Positions 8,457 through 17,267 of a stretch of 64,000 bases of DNA are shown here, piece after piece (positions within the stretch are counted from its first letter, which is position 1; each line of letters opens with the position of its first letter). This DNA is from Arthrobacter sp. zg-Y238 (GTDB lineage: Bacteria; Actinomycetota; Actinomycetes; Actinomycetales; Micrococcaceae), in NCBI RefSeq assembly GCF_024385525.1, contig NZ_JANFLU010000011.1, positions 1 through 64,000 on the forward strand. Reading direction: 5' to 3'. The position numbers and the translations under genes are program-made. The notes under the pieces were generated by a model, which was not told where the DNA came from, did no database searches, and saw nothing but the letters and a program-made list of their open reading frames with translations.

Positions 8457-9952
8457 GACTGCTCCCGGTCCTGGGTCTGCTGCCGGTCCTCGGTTTGTTC
8501 CCGGGCCTGGTCCTGTTCGAGTGCCTCCAGGAAGTTCTGGGACCACCGCTCGACGTCGTTCTGCAGCACCTGCCGGCGCATCAGGCGCATGCGGCGGCTG
8601 GCTTCCCTGGCCGGCATGTTTACCGCGGTGAGGATGGCGGCCTTCAGCCCGTCGATGTCGTGCGGGTTGACCAGCACGGCCTGGCGCAGCTGGTCCGCGG
8701 CGCCGGTGAACTCGGAGAGGACCAGGGTACCGGTGTTGCCGGTGCGGGCGGCGACGTATTCCTTCGCGACCAGGTTCATGCCGTCGCGCAGAGCGGTGAC
8801 GAGCATAACGTCGGCCGCTAGGTAGAGCGCCACCATTTCCTCCACCGGATAGCTGTGGTGCAGGTAGCGCAGTGCGGTGTTGGAGATGGTGTCGAAGCTG
8901 CCGCTGATCCGGCCGACGGTGCCTTCCACTTCTTCGCGCAGCAGCCGGTACTGTTCCACGCGCTCGCGGGAGGGGCTGGCCACCTGGATCATGGCGGCGT
9001 TTTCCACTGTGATCCGGCCGTCTTCGAGGAGTTCGCCGTAGGCCTTGAGCCGGTGGCTGATGCCCTTGGTGTAGTCCAGCCGGTCAACGCCCAGCAGCAC
9101 CGTGTCCGGGTTGCCCAGTTCGCGGCGGATCTGCTTGGAGCGCTCAATGACGTCTTCGCGCTGTGCCAGCTCGGCGATCTGGCCGGCATCGATGGAGATG
9201 GGGAATGCCTCGGCGCGGGAAACGTAGGACAGTCCGTCTTCCGTGGTGACGTTCACCTGCTGCTGGCGGATGGTGTAGCCGGCGAAGCGGCGCACGCAGC
9301 GCAGGAAGTTGCTGGCATCGGAGGGGCGCTGGAAGCCGATCAGATCGGCGCCGAGCAGGCCCTCGATGATGTTCCGGCGCCAGGGCAGCTGGGCGAAGAT
9401 TTCCAGCGGCGGGAAGGGAATGTGGTTGAAGAAACCGATCTTCAGGTCGGGCCGGGCCTGGCGCAGCAGCTGCGGGACCAGCTGCAGCTGGTAGTCCTGG
9501 ACCCAGACCGTGGCGCCCTTCGAGGCCACGGAAGCGGCGGCGTCGGCAAACCGGCGGTTCACGGTGCGGTAGGCATCCCACCAGGTGCGGTGGAACTCCG
9601 GGGCGGCAATCACGTCGTGATAGAGCGGCCACAGCGTCGCGTTGGAGAAGCCCTCGTAATACAGTTCCACTTCGTCGGTGCTCAGCGGCACCGGTTTCAG
9701 GTACATATTGTCGTGGTCGAAGGGTTCCACTTCTTCGTCCGGAGATCCGGGCCAGCCTACCCACGCGCCGTCGGCCTTTGCCATCACGGGAGCCAGGGCC
9801 GTGACCAGCCCGCCGGGCGAGCGCCGCCAGGTTTCGCCGTCCGGTCCACTAACGCGGTCAACCGGAAGCCGGTTGGACACGACGATAAAATCGAAGTCGC
9901 CGTAGCTGTCCGGAGCGTCTTCCTTGGAACTCGGATCCGCGTCAGCGTTCAC
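8453..9952 (-). CDS. otsA: alpha,alpha-trehalose-phosphate synthase (UDP-forming)
   Basis: A 499-residue GT20 glycosyltransferase joining UDP-glucose and glucose 6-phosphate to trehalose 6-phosphate. SNRLPVDR near the N-terminus, SPGGLVTAL, HIPFPPLEIF, GVDRLDYTKGI and GMNLVAKEYVA are the family signatures. I chose the GTG at 9952 because AAAGGGG is eight bases upstream; a GTG at 9961 lies directly on that site. The C-terminal tail is rich in Gln, Glu and Arg. It overlaps otsB by 4 bp. Trehalose acts as osmo- and desiccation protectant in these bacteria. Confidence 0.95.
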   Translation of the reverse strand: MNADADPSSKEDAPDSYGDFDFIVVSNRLPVDRVSGPDGETWRRSPGGLVTALAPVMAKADGAWVGWPGSPDEEVEPFDHDNMYLKPVPLSTDEVELYYEGFSNATLWPLYHDVIAAPEFHRTWWDAYRTVNRRFADAAASVASKGATVWVQDYQLQLVPQLLRQARPDLKIGFFNHIPFPPLEIFAQLPWRRNIIEGLLGADLIGFQRPSDASNFLRCVRRFAGYTIRQQQVNVTTEDGLSYVSRAEAFPISIDAGQIAELAQREDVIERSKQIRRELGNPDTVLLGVDRLDYTKGISHRLKAYGELLEDGRITVENAAMIQVASPSRERVEQYRLLREEVEGTVGRISGSFDTISNTALRYLHHSYPVEEMVALYLAADVMLVTALRDGMNLVAKEYVAARTGNTGTLVLSEFTGAADQLRQAVLVNPHDIDGLKAAILTAVNMPAREASRRMRLMRRQVLQNDVERWSQNFLEALEQDQAREQTEDRQQTQDREQS

Positions 9953-10121
9953 GAATGGCACCCCTTTTTAGATTGGTCGTATATTGCCACTCTAGCGAAG
10001 CGGGGAAACTTTGTACCGCCCGCGGGCGTTGGTCGAAGGGTGGCGGGCGCCGTTCCCCCTACACTGGTGATGAGCTGAGCGGCCCCGGAAACGTGGCCGG
10101 CGTTGAGAGACATGAGGAAAT

Positions 10122-10991
10122 ATGACTGACCGGAACCCCAAGCCGACCAAGGCGGAACGCACTGCTGCTGCCCGCGAGCAGGCGCGCGCACTGCGCGAGG
10201 CCCAGCAGAAGAAGGAGCGGCGCAACCGTCTCCTGGTGATCTGGGGTGTTGTGGTGGCCATCGTGGCGGTCATCGCGATTGTGGGCGTGATTGTGTTTAA
10301 CAGCATGGCCAAGGACGTGGCGAACACCGGCACTTCGCCGGCAAACGCCAACCAGTACGGCGGGTTTACCCTGACGTCGACCACCGCGCTGGAGCCCACG
10401 GAGACCTTCGACTTCGACACGGAGACGCTGCCGGCGGCACCGGAGGAAGCCGCAGAAGAGACTCCGATTCCGCCGGGGGTTGAAGCTGCGCCGGAGGGTG
10501 AGCCGGTCCAGGTGGTGGAATACGTGGACATCAACTGCGTGCACTGCGCGGACTTCGCCGCGACCTACGATGATCAGATCTCCCAGTGGCTGGATGCGGG
10601 CGAGATCACCTACGAATACCGCACCGTTGCATTCCTGGACCGTAACTCGGCCACCAATTACTCCTCCCGCGGAGCCAACGCTGCGGCATGCGTGGCGGAC
10701 CAGAGCCCTGAGTCCTACTGGGACTTCATGAAGGCCATCTTCGCTCAGCACGCCGCCGGTGAAGTGAAGAACGCCGAGCTGGTGGACATGGCCGAGTCCG
10801 TGGGCGCCGACACCGAGGGCATGGAGGACTGCATCGACGACGGCACCTACCGTCCGTTCGTGAAGTACGCGGACCAGCTGGCCCGGGTGGACGGCATCAA
10901 CGGCACCCCGACGGCCTTCGTCAACGGCGAGGAAGCGGACCTGAACGCCTTCGTGGAAACGGTCCAGGGCGCCATCGACGCCAACAAGTAA
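10122..10991 (+). CDS. membrane-anchored DsbA-like thiol oxidoreductase
   Basis: A 289-residue protein with a charged cytosolic N-terminus (1-36), one membrane helix (about 37-60, LLVIWGVVVAIVAVIAIVGV), a Pro/Glu-rich linker, and an extracytoplasmic thioredoxin-like domain (about 125-289). The redox motif CVHC is at 139-142 and the cis-Pro motif GTPTAFVNG is near 265. It probably forms or shuffles disulfides in exported proteins, like actinobacterial DsbA-type proteins and serine/threonine kinase-linked PknE domains. GAGGAAAT precedes the ATG. It is divergent from otsA and followed by a hairpin. Confidence 0.9.
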   Translation: MTDRNPKPTKAERTAAAREQARALREAQQKKERRNRLLVIWGVVVAIVAVIAIVGVIVFNSMAKDVANTGTSPANANQYGGFTLTSTTALEPTETFDFDTETLPAAPEEAAEETPIPPGVEAAPEGEPVQVVEYVDINCVHCADFAATYDDQISQWLDAGEITYEYRTVAFLDRNSATNYSSRGANAAACVADQSPESYWDFMKAIFAQHAAGEVKNAELVDMAESVGADTEGMEDCIDDGTYRPFVKYADQLARVDGINGTPTAFVNGEEADLNAFVETVQGAIDANK

Positions 10992-11015
10992 GCCTGACTT
11001 GGCCCGGCGTCCGTT

Positions 11016-11044
11016 CCCCGTGAAACCTTTCCGGTTTCACGGGG
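11016..11044 (+). terminator. hairpin terminator after dsbA-like gene
   Basis: A perfect 12-bp inverted repeat (CCCCGTGAAACC at 11016-11027, complement at 11033-11044) with a 5-base loop starts 25 bases after the stop codon. There is no T-tract after it, so its strength is uncertain. Confidence 0.65.
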
Positions 11045-11147
11045 GCGGGCGCTCTGGGCTAATCTTGTCTAGCGCTGTTGTTCACACCCGTTTGTTCGGG
11101 CGGACGACGGCGGCGTGACTGGCTTGGACTTTTAGGCCGCCAGCCAC

Positions 11148-11224
11148 GCCCCCTTAGCTCAGTTGGCCAGAGCACCTGTCTTGTAAACAGGGGGTCGCCG
11201 GTTCGAATCCGGCAGGGGGCTCCA
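11148..11224 (+). tRNA. tRNA-Thr (anticodon UGU)
   Basis: The 77-base gene folds into a cloverleaf: acceptor stem GCCCCCT (11148-11154) with AGGGGGC (11214-11220), D arm TAGCTCAGTTGG, anticodon stem CCTGT/ACAGG with loop CTTGTAA, and T arm with GTTCGAATCC. The anticodon TGT is at 11182-11184, giving Thr. CCA is encoded at 11222-11224. Confidence 0.95.
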
Positions 11225-11226
11225 CG

Positions 11227-11272
11227 AAAACCCCTCCTGATTAGGCATAACGCCTGATCAGGAGGGGTTTTT
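11227..11272 (+). terminator. intrinsic terminator after tRNA-Thr
   Basis: AAAACCCCTCCTGA (11227-11240) pairs with TCAGGAGGGGTTTT (11258-11271) and the inner TAGGC/GCCTG extends the stem; a run of T follows. It starts two bases after the tRNA CCA end. Confidence 0.92.
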
Positions 11273-11437
11273 CTTTGGGCTGCCGGCGATGCGACCGAGG
11301 TTCCGGACGCAGCAATCAGTGGAAACCGGTTCCTGATCCTGTTCCTGGCGGAATTTTGCACTTGAAGCGGAGGCGCCGGACCTGCCGGGACAAACGCGGC
11401 GGCCGCAGCCTACCCTTGCTACGGGGGTGAGGCAGAA

Positions 11438-12250
11438 GTGCTCAAGAAATGGATCAATGACTGGCGGTTCACGCGGGTCCTGACAATCGTCGCGCCTGTG
11501 GCCATGACCGTCTGGTTCTTCGGCGGCGCACCTGGCCCGGCCGTCGGTTTCTTTGCGCTGGGTGCCTCCTACGGGGTCCTTCTGTTCAGGGTGGTTTCGC
11601 TGTCCGTGCGCGCTTCAATGGTGATGGGCGGGGCCTTCACTCTGATCCTCATCGTGATGCTCCGCATGGAAGACATCTCTGGCATCCCAATGGAGGGCCC
11701 GGCGCTCATGGGATTCATCGCAGGCGGCATTGCCGGCGGACACCGGTGGTCCGGGAAGAAGGCCGGATCTGAAATCAGGCGCAAGCGGGAGCGTACCGCC
11801 GACGGCGGCTACACGGGCGGGTGGCAACTGGCGCTGATCAACGCAGCCTCCGCAGCCGTGCTGCTCGGTGCGCCCACAGCCATGCTCCTTGACGGTGTCA
11901 CGGTGCAGACCCTCGCCGTGTCCCTGGCCATCGGTTTCGTCGGCGGGTGGGCGCTGGTTCGCTTTGTGAAGTCGTTCCAAACCCGGTTCATAATTCTCAT
12001 TGCCATGTTCTTCGCCTTCATACCTGCACTGATCCTGGCCGGTTTCATTGGCTACGTAGACGCCGTATTCACCGGGCTGTTCGGCTTCCTCGCAGGCAGT
12101 TTGATCGGCGGCAGGTACTGGTGGGGCCCGCGGTTCGGCGCACCGCGCCCTCCATTCGCCGGCAAAACCAAGCGGCGGCGAAAGCGGAAGCGGAAGGCGA
12201 AGACTACTTCCTCAAAGCGCCCCGTCGAACTGTCGAAGGTGACTGCCTAA
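11438..12250 (+). CDS. hypothetical multi-pass membrane protein with basic C-terminus
   Basis: A 270-residue protein that I do not recognise. The GTG at 11438 follows GGGGGTGAGG. It shows about seven hydrophobic segments (around 15-32, 36-52, 58-74, 86-100, 128-150, 155-172 and 180-225), many with Gly-rich helices such as GFIAGGIAGG and GFLAGSLIGG, and a very basic C-terminal tail after residue 235 with KRRRKRKRK. A basic central loop (about 104-122) suggests the middle is cytosolic. No catalytic motif is seen. It stands alone after the tRNA gene. Confidence 0.7.
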   Translation: MLKKWINDWRFTRVLTIVAPVAMTVWFFGGAPGPAVGFFALGASYGVLLFRVVSLSVRASMVMGGAFTLILIVMLRMEDISGIPMEGPALMGFIAGGIAGGHRWSGKKAGSEIRRKRERTADGGYTGGWQLALINAASAAVLLGAPTAMLLDGVTVQTLAVSLAIGFVGGWALVRFVKSFQTRFIILIAMFFAFIPALILAGFIGYVDAVFTGLFGFLAGSLIGGRYWWGPRFGAPRPPFAGKTKRRRKRKRKAKTTSSKRPVELSKVTA

Positions 12251-12714
12251 GGCGTCCGCCTAGATCGAAGCGAAGACCCACCAATTCCGCGGTTAATTGT
12301 CACGAGAAAATCCGCTGACCCGGCTGTTTTTCTTCGCCATAGCGGCACTGTCGAATTCATAGAGAATGTCTTCAGCCCGGCAGGAACAAAAAACGTGTTA
12401 TTCTCCCAATTAATCAATCACGGGTTTCTACCCCCATGCCGAAACCCTATCCACGCTATCCCTTTTTTAGTGAACGATTCCGGTCGCAAATACTGTGGCA
12501 CGGTCGTAGTTTCGGCATTCGGTAGAACTGGCGAATTCCAGATTTTGCCGGCTTTCCAGCCATAGGCAGTCCCCAAAGGCGCATGTTCATCTTGTGCGCC
12601 TGCCGGAGCATGCAAAGCGATCAATAAGCTGCACGGATTTCTCTCCGTCGTCCGGGATAAATCGTCAGGTTCGTTCACCGTCATTGACCCGAGCACCACC
12701 CGAAAGGACTCCCC
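12251..12714 (+). other. 464-bp intergenic region, no gene seen
   Basis: This stretch is more A+T-rich than its surroundings and holds no supported gene. A perfect 10-bp inverted repeat, ATGCCGAAAC at 12436-12445 and its complement at 12509-12518, is the only clear structure. It is upstream of the SLH-repeat gene and probably holds that gene's promoter and a long 5' leader. Confidence 0.5.
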
Positions 12715-13452
12715 GTGAGCTTCATTCCCAGGCCTGGCATCAAATCCGCCAAGGCTCTCACCGCCGTGCTGATGTCCGGCGCTCTGCTCTTCGGTGCGGG
12801 TGCTGTCCCCGCCTCGGCCACCGAGAATCAGACCTCCAATGCCGGAGACTCAGCGCTGCGGCCTGCCGCAGCTGCCGGCTTGCCGTTCAGCGACATCACG
12901 TGGGAGACGCAGTTCGCGGCGGAAATCGTGTGGGTTTCACGTAGCGGCATCTCCACAGGATGGCCTGATCACACATACCGACCGCTGCAGCCGGTGTCCC
13001 GCGAGGCAATGGCCGCCTTCATGCACCGCCTCGACGCGCTGAAGGGGGAGAAGGACGGTCTCGCCGATGCCTCTTTCGCGTTCTCCGATGTGGCCAACTC
13101 ACAGTTCAAGGGTGAGATCGGGTGGCTGCTGGCTTCAGGCGTTACGACGGGCTACCCCGACAAAACCTTCCGCCCGGGCAATCCCGTAAACCGCGATGCC
13201 ATGGCCGCTTACCTCTACCGGATGGCCGGCTATCCCGAGTTCACGCCGCCGAAGCAGTCACCCTTCGCCGATGTCAGCACGGACAACCAGTTCTACCGGG
13301 AAATCTCCTGGCTCGCCTCTACAGGCATCTCCACCGGCTGGGAGCAGCCCAACGGCACCCGGACGTTCGGTCCGGTGCAGCCGGTGAACCGCGACGCGAT
13401 GGCGGCCTTCATGTATCGCTTTGCAGAAAAGGGATACGTCCCCAAGCAGTAG
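12715..13452 (+). CDS. secreted protein with three SLH-like repeats
   Basis: A 245-residue exported protein. The GTG at 12715 follows GAAAGGA. Residues 1-36 form a signal peptide ending in VPASA before TEN. The rest is three S-layer-homology-like repeats of about 62 residues: each has an FSDI/FSDV/FADV start, a WV..SGIST/GVTTG middle, a TYRP/TFRP/TFGP turn and R(E/D)AMAA(F/Y)(M/L)(H/Y)R end. SLH repeats usually hold proteins at the cell wall. The same repeat type closes the CAP protein at 25427-27973. There is no enzymatic domain, so it may be a wall-bound structural or adaptor protein. A terminator follows at once. Confidence 0.85.
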   Translation: MSFIPRPGIKSAKALTAVLMSGALLFGAGAVPASATENQTSNAGDSALRPAAAAGLPFSDITWETQFAAEIVWVSRSGISTGWPDHTYRPLQPVSREAMAAFMHRLDALKGEKDGLADASFAFSDVANSQFKGEIGWLLASGVTTGYPDKTFRPGNPVNRDAMAAYLYRMAGYPEFTPPKQSPFADVSTDNQFYREISWLASTGISTGWEQPNGTRTFGPVQPVNRDAMAAFMYRFAEKGYVPKQ

Positions 13453-13462
13453 GCATTGAGGG

Positions 13463-13501
13463 AACGGCCACCGGGCTAAAAATCCGGTGGCCGTTCTTGT
13501 T
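13463..13501 (+). terminator. intrinsic terminator after SLH gene
   Basis: AACGGCCACCGG (13463-13474) pairs perfectly with 13484-13495 and is followed by CTTGTTT. It lies 11 bases after the stop codon. Confidence 0.88.
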
Positions 13502-13605
13502 TAGAGCCACTGTTGTCGGAGATGACTCAACCCCGGTCAGGCCACCTCGCCGACCACCCATATGATGGAAAAGCAGAATCAGTGCGCACGTATTAGGAGT
13601 CTCCA

Positions 13606-14430
13606 ATGGTTATGCCCCGGAACCTGTTCCTCGTCCGGCATGGACAGAGCGAAGCAAACGTTATGCAAAGGGCAGCCAAGGCCGGGGACCCGAGCCTCTA
13701 CAACGAAGAGACCATGACGGTCCCGGACCGCTCGTGGCGGCTCACGGAACTCGGGGTCCAGCAGGCCAAGGTCGCCGGGGCATGGATCGCCCGGCAGAAC
13801 ATAGAATTCGACCGCGCCATGGTCTCCGTTTACACCCGGACCCGCGAAACCGCCGCGCACCTCGGGCTGGACGTGCGCTGGGAAGAGAACCGGGTGATCC
13901 GCGAGCGTTCCTGGGGCGAAATCGGCTCCATGTCGAAGCAGGACTTCGCGCAGAAGTACTCGCAGAACGCCGCCTACCGCGAGAGCGATCCGTTGTACTG
14001 GGCTCCGCCCGCCGGCGAATCCATTGCCAATGTCGCCGAAAACCGGGTGCGGAACATCCTGAGCACCCTGCACCGCGAAAACGCCCGCGACAACGTCCTC
14101 CTGGTGACCCACGGTGAATTCATGTGGGCCACGCGCCTGGTGCTGGAGCGGTGGAGCGACGAGGAGTTCCTGGAACGGGACGCGGACAAAGAGCAGATGA
14201 TCCACAACTGCACCGTCCTGCAGTACACCAGCACCGATCCGGCCAACCGGAACAACGTCCGCGAAAAGCTCAACTGGGTCCGCCGCTGCTGGCCGGTTCA
14301 GGTCGACGGCGAGTGGACCATGTTCGTCGGCGATTGGGAAGAGTTCGATCGGAAGTACTTCACCAGGGAGGATCTCCTGGAGCGGGCCGAAGCAAACCGG
14401 CATTTCCTCGAGGGTGCGTTCGGAAGCTGA
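13606..14430 (+). CDS. histidine phosphatase family protein
   Basis: A 274-residue phosphoglycerate-mutase-like phosphatase. The catalytic RHG motif is in LFLVRHGQSEAN near residue 12 and the second catalytic His is in LLVTHGEFM near 165; Arg in YTRTRETA completes the phosphate pocket. AGGAG at 13592-13596 supports ATG 13606; a second ATG lies two codons later. The residues Trp/Glu-rich around 90-130 fit the subgroup that acts on small phosphorylated metabolites rather than glycolytic mutases. The substrate is unknown and there is no operon partner. Confidence 0.88.
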   Translation: MVMPRNLFLVRHGQSEANVMQRAAKAGDPSLYNEETMTVPDRSWRLTELGVQQAKVAGAWIARQNIEFDRAMVSVYTRTRETAAHLGLDVRWEENRVIRERSWGEIGSMSKQDFAQKYSQNAAYRESDPLYWAPPAGESIANVAENRVRNILSTLHRENARDNVLLVTHGEFMWATRLVLERWSDEEFLERDADKEQMIHNCTVLQYTSTDPANRNNVREKLNWVRRCWPVQVDGEWTMFVGDWEEFDRKYFTREDLLERAEANRHFLEGAFGS

Positions 14431-14484
14431 ACAGGTCCAACCGGCTTCCGCCCCTTAAATTCATTTATCTGCAATACTCGCCGT

Positions 14485-14859
14485 ATGGGTGCATGGGGGA
14501 GTGGCATTTTTGCCAATGACACGGCGGCGGACATTCGCGGGGAATACCGCGAACATCTCGAGGACCAGATTCCGGACGAGGAAGCGACGCGCCTGGTCAT
14601 CGAATCGTTCGGTTATATGCTGCGCGAGGACAACGCTGCCGAGTTGTGGGTGACGCTCGCGGCGGCGCAGTCCCAGGTGGGCAGGCTCGACGACGAGGTG
14701 AAAGCCGCCGCGCTTGATGTGATCGATCAGGGCAGCGGCCTCGAGGAGTGGGAGGAAGAGGGCCCGGAGGAACTCGCCGAACGTGTGGCGGCCCTCCAGG
14801 AACTGCGGAACCAGCTCACCGGGCCGCAACCGGCCCGAATGAAGCTCAACCGGCGGTAG
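14485..14859 (+). CDS. DUF4259 domain protein
   Basis: A 124-residue acidic cytosolic protein. It starts MGAWGSGIFANDTAADIRGEY, the fixed opening of DUF4259 proteins, and continues with helices rich in Glu, Asp, Ala and Leu. The family has no known function. The start is fixed by that motif, although no good ribosome binding site is visible and an ATG-proximal leaderless transcript is possible. It converges with the AAA ATPase gene. Confidence 0.85.
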   Translation: MGAWGSGIFANDTAADIRGEYREHLEDQIPDEEATRLVIESFGYMLREDNAAELWVTLAAAQSQVGRLDDEVKAAALDVIDQGSGLEEWEEEGPEELAERVAALQELRNQLTGPQPARMKLNRR

Positions 14860-14899
14860 CCCGCCTGGGCGAGCCAGCAGCAGCGGCTCCGGACAGGAC

Positions 14900-16375
14900 C
14901 TACGGCGTCCAACCAACCGTGTACCCCACGCTGACCCCGGGCTGCGGATCCGGGCCGCCCGGACCGAAGCCCGCACCGCCGTCGTCGCCGTCGCCTCCGG
15001 AACCGTCTCCGCCGGCGCCCAACAGGCTTCGGGTCAGCGCCTCTCCTTGGCCCAACAGTTCCTCGGCCGCAGCGGCCAGATGGGAATCGCCGGGTTTCTC
15101 ACCGGCATCTACGGCCCGAAGCACGGCGCGGCGCACCAACTCCCGGGCAAAGGACGCTGTCGCGCCTTCGGACTGCTCGGCCGCGGACTGCAGCGCGGCA
15201 TCGGAGAACACCCCGGCGGGAGCATAGAGTTCCAGCAGCCGGACCCGGTTCTCGACGCCGGGCAGCGGGATCCGGACGGCAAGGTCCACCCGACCGGGCC
15301 GCTGCACCAGTGCCCGTTCGAGCGCCTCGGCGCGGTTGGTGGTCATCAGGAACACGACGTCGGCGTCCGCGTCCAACCCGTCCAGTGCGTCCAGAACCTC
15401 AAAGAGCAGCGGCTGCGGGCCGTGGCCCATGTTCCGGTCCTCGGCCACCAGGTCAATGTCCTCGAGAATCACCATGGACGGCGCCATGGCACGGGCCAGC
15501 CGTGCGGCCTCACCCACCATGTGCAGCGAATTTCCGGCCAGCAGCACCGCCGTCGTACCCTCGCTGGCGCTGAGCAGGTGGCGCACGGTATGGGTTTCTC
15601 CGGTGCCGGGAGGGCCATAGAGCAAGACGCCGCGTTTCAGGTGCTGTCCATGCTCCCGCAGCACCTCCCGGTTCGCCGCGATGCCGAGCACATGGCGCCG
15701 CACGCGGTCGAGCACTTCACCCGGCAGAATCACTTCCTCCGCCGGCAACGACGGGCGGGCAAGGAACGTGACACCGGCGCCCTGCTGGCCGTACGGATCG
15801 AAGGCGAAAGAGACAACCTGGCCGCGCAGGATGCTGTTGGTGCGCAATTCTTCCTGCAGCTCAGCCAGGAAGCCCACGGCCGCTTCACGGTTCCGGCCGA
15901 GCACCGCCACGTCCGCTCCCGAACGTCCGTACTGGGGGTTGGCAGCGCGCTGCAGCACGGCAAGCGGAACACCTTCGTAGGCGAACAACCGCAGCCCCAA
16001 GGCCACCACCTCACGGGTACTGTCCGGCCCGACGGCGAGGTTCACGAAATCGGGCTGGCCGACCCCCACGGGTCCGTACCCTTCCTGGACGATGTCGGCC
16101 AGGGATTGATGCTGGCGCTGCTGCCCGCCGCCCACCCCGATGAGCCGGGCCCCGGGATCCCGTCCGGCGATCTTCTCCATGGAAATGTCCAGGTCCGCGA
16201 ACCGGTGAACGGGAACATCCTGCGACACGATGGGCACCTCGGACGCGGGCACGCCGATGTGCTCCGTCAACACGTCAATGATGCGTTCCCTGCCGTCGTT
16301 TTGTGCCAAGTGCTCCCGTGAGAGTTCGATCGCGCGGTTGAAGTTGCTAAGGAATGCCCCGAGTTTTTCATCCAT
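14900..16375 (-). CDS. AAA family ATPase with altered Walker A motif
   Basis: A 491-residue protein with a long N-terminal region (1-230) and one AAA+ module (about 235-450). The P-loop reads GPPGTGETH: the Lys that binds ATP phosphates is replaced by Glu260 (codon at 15596-15598). Walker B MVILEDIDLV, sensor-1 FLMTTN and the arginine-finger stretch ALVQRPGRVD are normal. The end is rich in Gly, Asp and Pro. The ATG at 16375 is chosen over an in-frame GTG at 16393; neither has a clear ribosome site. Related proteins are annotated as proteasomal or ClpX-like ATPases, but the substrate is unknown. Loss of the Lys could make it a non-hydrolysing scaffold. Confidence 0.8.
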   Translation of the reverse strand: MDEKLGAFLSNFNRAIELSREHLAQNDGRERIIDVLTEHIGVPASEVPIVSQDVPVHRFADLDISMEKIAGRDPGARLIGVGGGQQRQHQSLADIVQEGYGPVGVGQPDFVNLAVGPDSTREVVALGLRLFAYEGVPLAVLQRAANPQYGRSGADVAVLGRNREAAVGFLAELQEELRTNSILRGQVVSFAFDPYGQQGAGVTFLARPSLPAEEVILPGEVLDRVRRHVLGIAANREVLREHGQHLKRGVLLYGPPGTGETHTVRHLLSASEGTTAVLLAGNSLHMVGEAARLARAMAPSMVILEDIDLVAEDRNMGHGPQPLLFEVLDALDGLDADADVVFLMTTNRAEALERALVQRPGRVDLAVRIPLPGVENRVRLLELYAPAGVFSDAALQSAAEQSEGATASFARELVRRAVLRAVDAGEKPGDSHLAAAAEELLGQGEALTRSLLGAGGDGSGGDGDDGGAGFGPGGPDPQPGVSVGYTVGWTP

Positions 16376-16398
16376 GCGGGCAGAGCCTAGCACCGGCG

Positions 16399-16433
16399 CA
16401 AAAAGGCGGTGCCTCCCCGGGAGGCACCGCCTT
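16399..16433 (-). terminator. intrinsic terminator after membrane protein gene
   Basis: On the minus strand a perfect 14-bp stem (16420-16433 with 16403-16416) with a 3-base loop is followed by TTTTTGC. It ends the transcript of the gene at 16453-17100. Confidence 0.9.
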
Positions 16434-16452
16434 CAGTGTGTTGCAGAACTGC

Positions 16453-17100
16453 TTAGTACGGCTGCTTGAGCATTTTGTGCTGCCGGTACTGGCTCATCGC
16501 TTGGAAGTACTGCGGCGACGGCTTCCGGAACAGCATTGCCGTTGCGATAACCAGGGCCAGGACTGCCCACCAACCCAGCAGGCCAATATTGGTGATCAGG
16601 GTCAGCACTGAGATCCCTGTGTAAACGGCAAGCAGGATCCGGGCCCAGTTATGGCCTTTGCGGATGAAAATAGCGGCAACCAGAGTGATGGCGAGGCAGA
16701 TGATGCCCAGAACCACCAGGATCATGACACCTGCCATGGGGACATCGGGGCCGGCTGCGTTCGCCAGGAGGATTCCGGCGGGAACGCTCAGAACGGTCAG
16801 GCCCAGAATGACCATCAGCAGCGTGAAAGCGGAATCCACCTGCTTCGGCCGCTGCGGCGGTACCAGAGGACCGGCCGGAGCGCCTGTCTGAGCGTAGGGA
16901 GCGCCTGCCTGTGCGAAGGGCGGACCTGCCTGAGCGTAGGGAGCGCCTGCCTGTGCGAAGGGCGGTCCCGCCTGTGCGTAGGGAGGACCTGCCTGCGGAA
17001 CGGGAGGCGCTGCCGGCCCGGGCGGAGTCTGGCCTCCGGGATACGCATTTGAGTTGTGGCTGTTGTTGTTGTTGGCGCCCTGCGGCACTTGTTCGGACAT
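16453..17100 (-). CDS. hypothetical membrane protein with AQAGPP repeats
   Basis: A 215-residue protein I do not recognise. Residues 1-85 are low complexity: an Asn-rich start, then repeats of AQAGPPF/AQAGAPY. Four hydrophobic helices follow (about 93-113, 120-147, 153-175 and 177-192) and a basic, Gln/Tyr-rich tail. GGGGGAAGC precedes the ATG. The layout, a Pro/Gly/Ala/Gln repeat region before membrane helices, resembles the DUF4190 protein at 4354-4899 but the helices differ. It has its own terminator and is probably monocistronic. Confidence 0.75.
   Translation of the reverse strand: MSEQVPQGANNNNSHNSNAYPGGQTPPGPAAPPVPQAGPPYAQAGPPFAQAGAPYAQAGPPFAQAGAPYAQTGAPAGPLVPPQRPKQVDSAFTLLMVILGLTVLSVPAGILLANAAGPDVPMAGVMILVVLGIICLAITLVAAIFIRKGHNWARILLAVYTGISVLTLITNIGLLGWWAVLALVIATAMLFRKPSPQYFQAMSQYRQHKMLKQPY
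16889..16972 (+). repeat. two tandem 42-bp copies inside membrane protein gene
   Basis: Units 16889-16930 and 16931-16972 differ by few bases and encode a 14-residue unit of the form AGPPFAQAGAPYAQ. A degenerate third unit continues to about 16990. Such units expand and shrink easily by slippage. Confidence 0.85.
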
Positions 17101-17194
17101 GCTTCCCCCATAAAAGCCGGCTGATCCACGGCGGATTTGCCGCAGTACCTGCCAGCATAGGCGGCGGTGAACGAACTATGAAAAAGCTGCACGG

Positions 17195-17237
17195 AAAAGG
17201 GCCCTGCAGCTGCCGAGTGGCAGCTGCAGGGCCCTTT
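17195..17237 (-). terminator. strong terminator after ribokinase gene
   Basis: A perfect 19-bp stem (17219-17237 with 17196-17214) and 4-base loop, followed on the minus strand by TTTT, lies 30 bases after the ribokinase stop and closes the nucleoside operon. Confidence 0.93.
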
Positions 17238-17267
17238 GCGGCCGGGGCCCGGTGGTCAGCCCACCAA

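Noticed and set aside
12418-12699. Minus-strand 93-codon open frame in the gap before the SLH gene
   Set aside because: No ribosome site, no family and no terminator; treated as noise.
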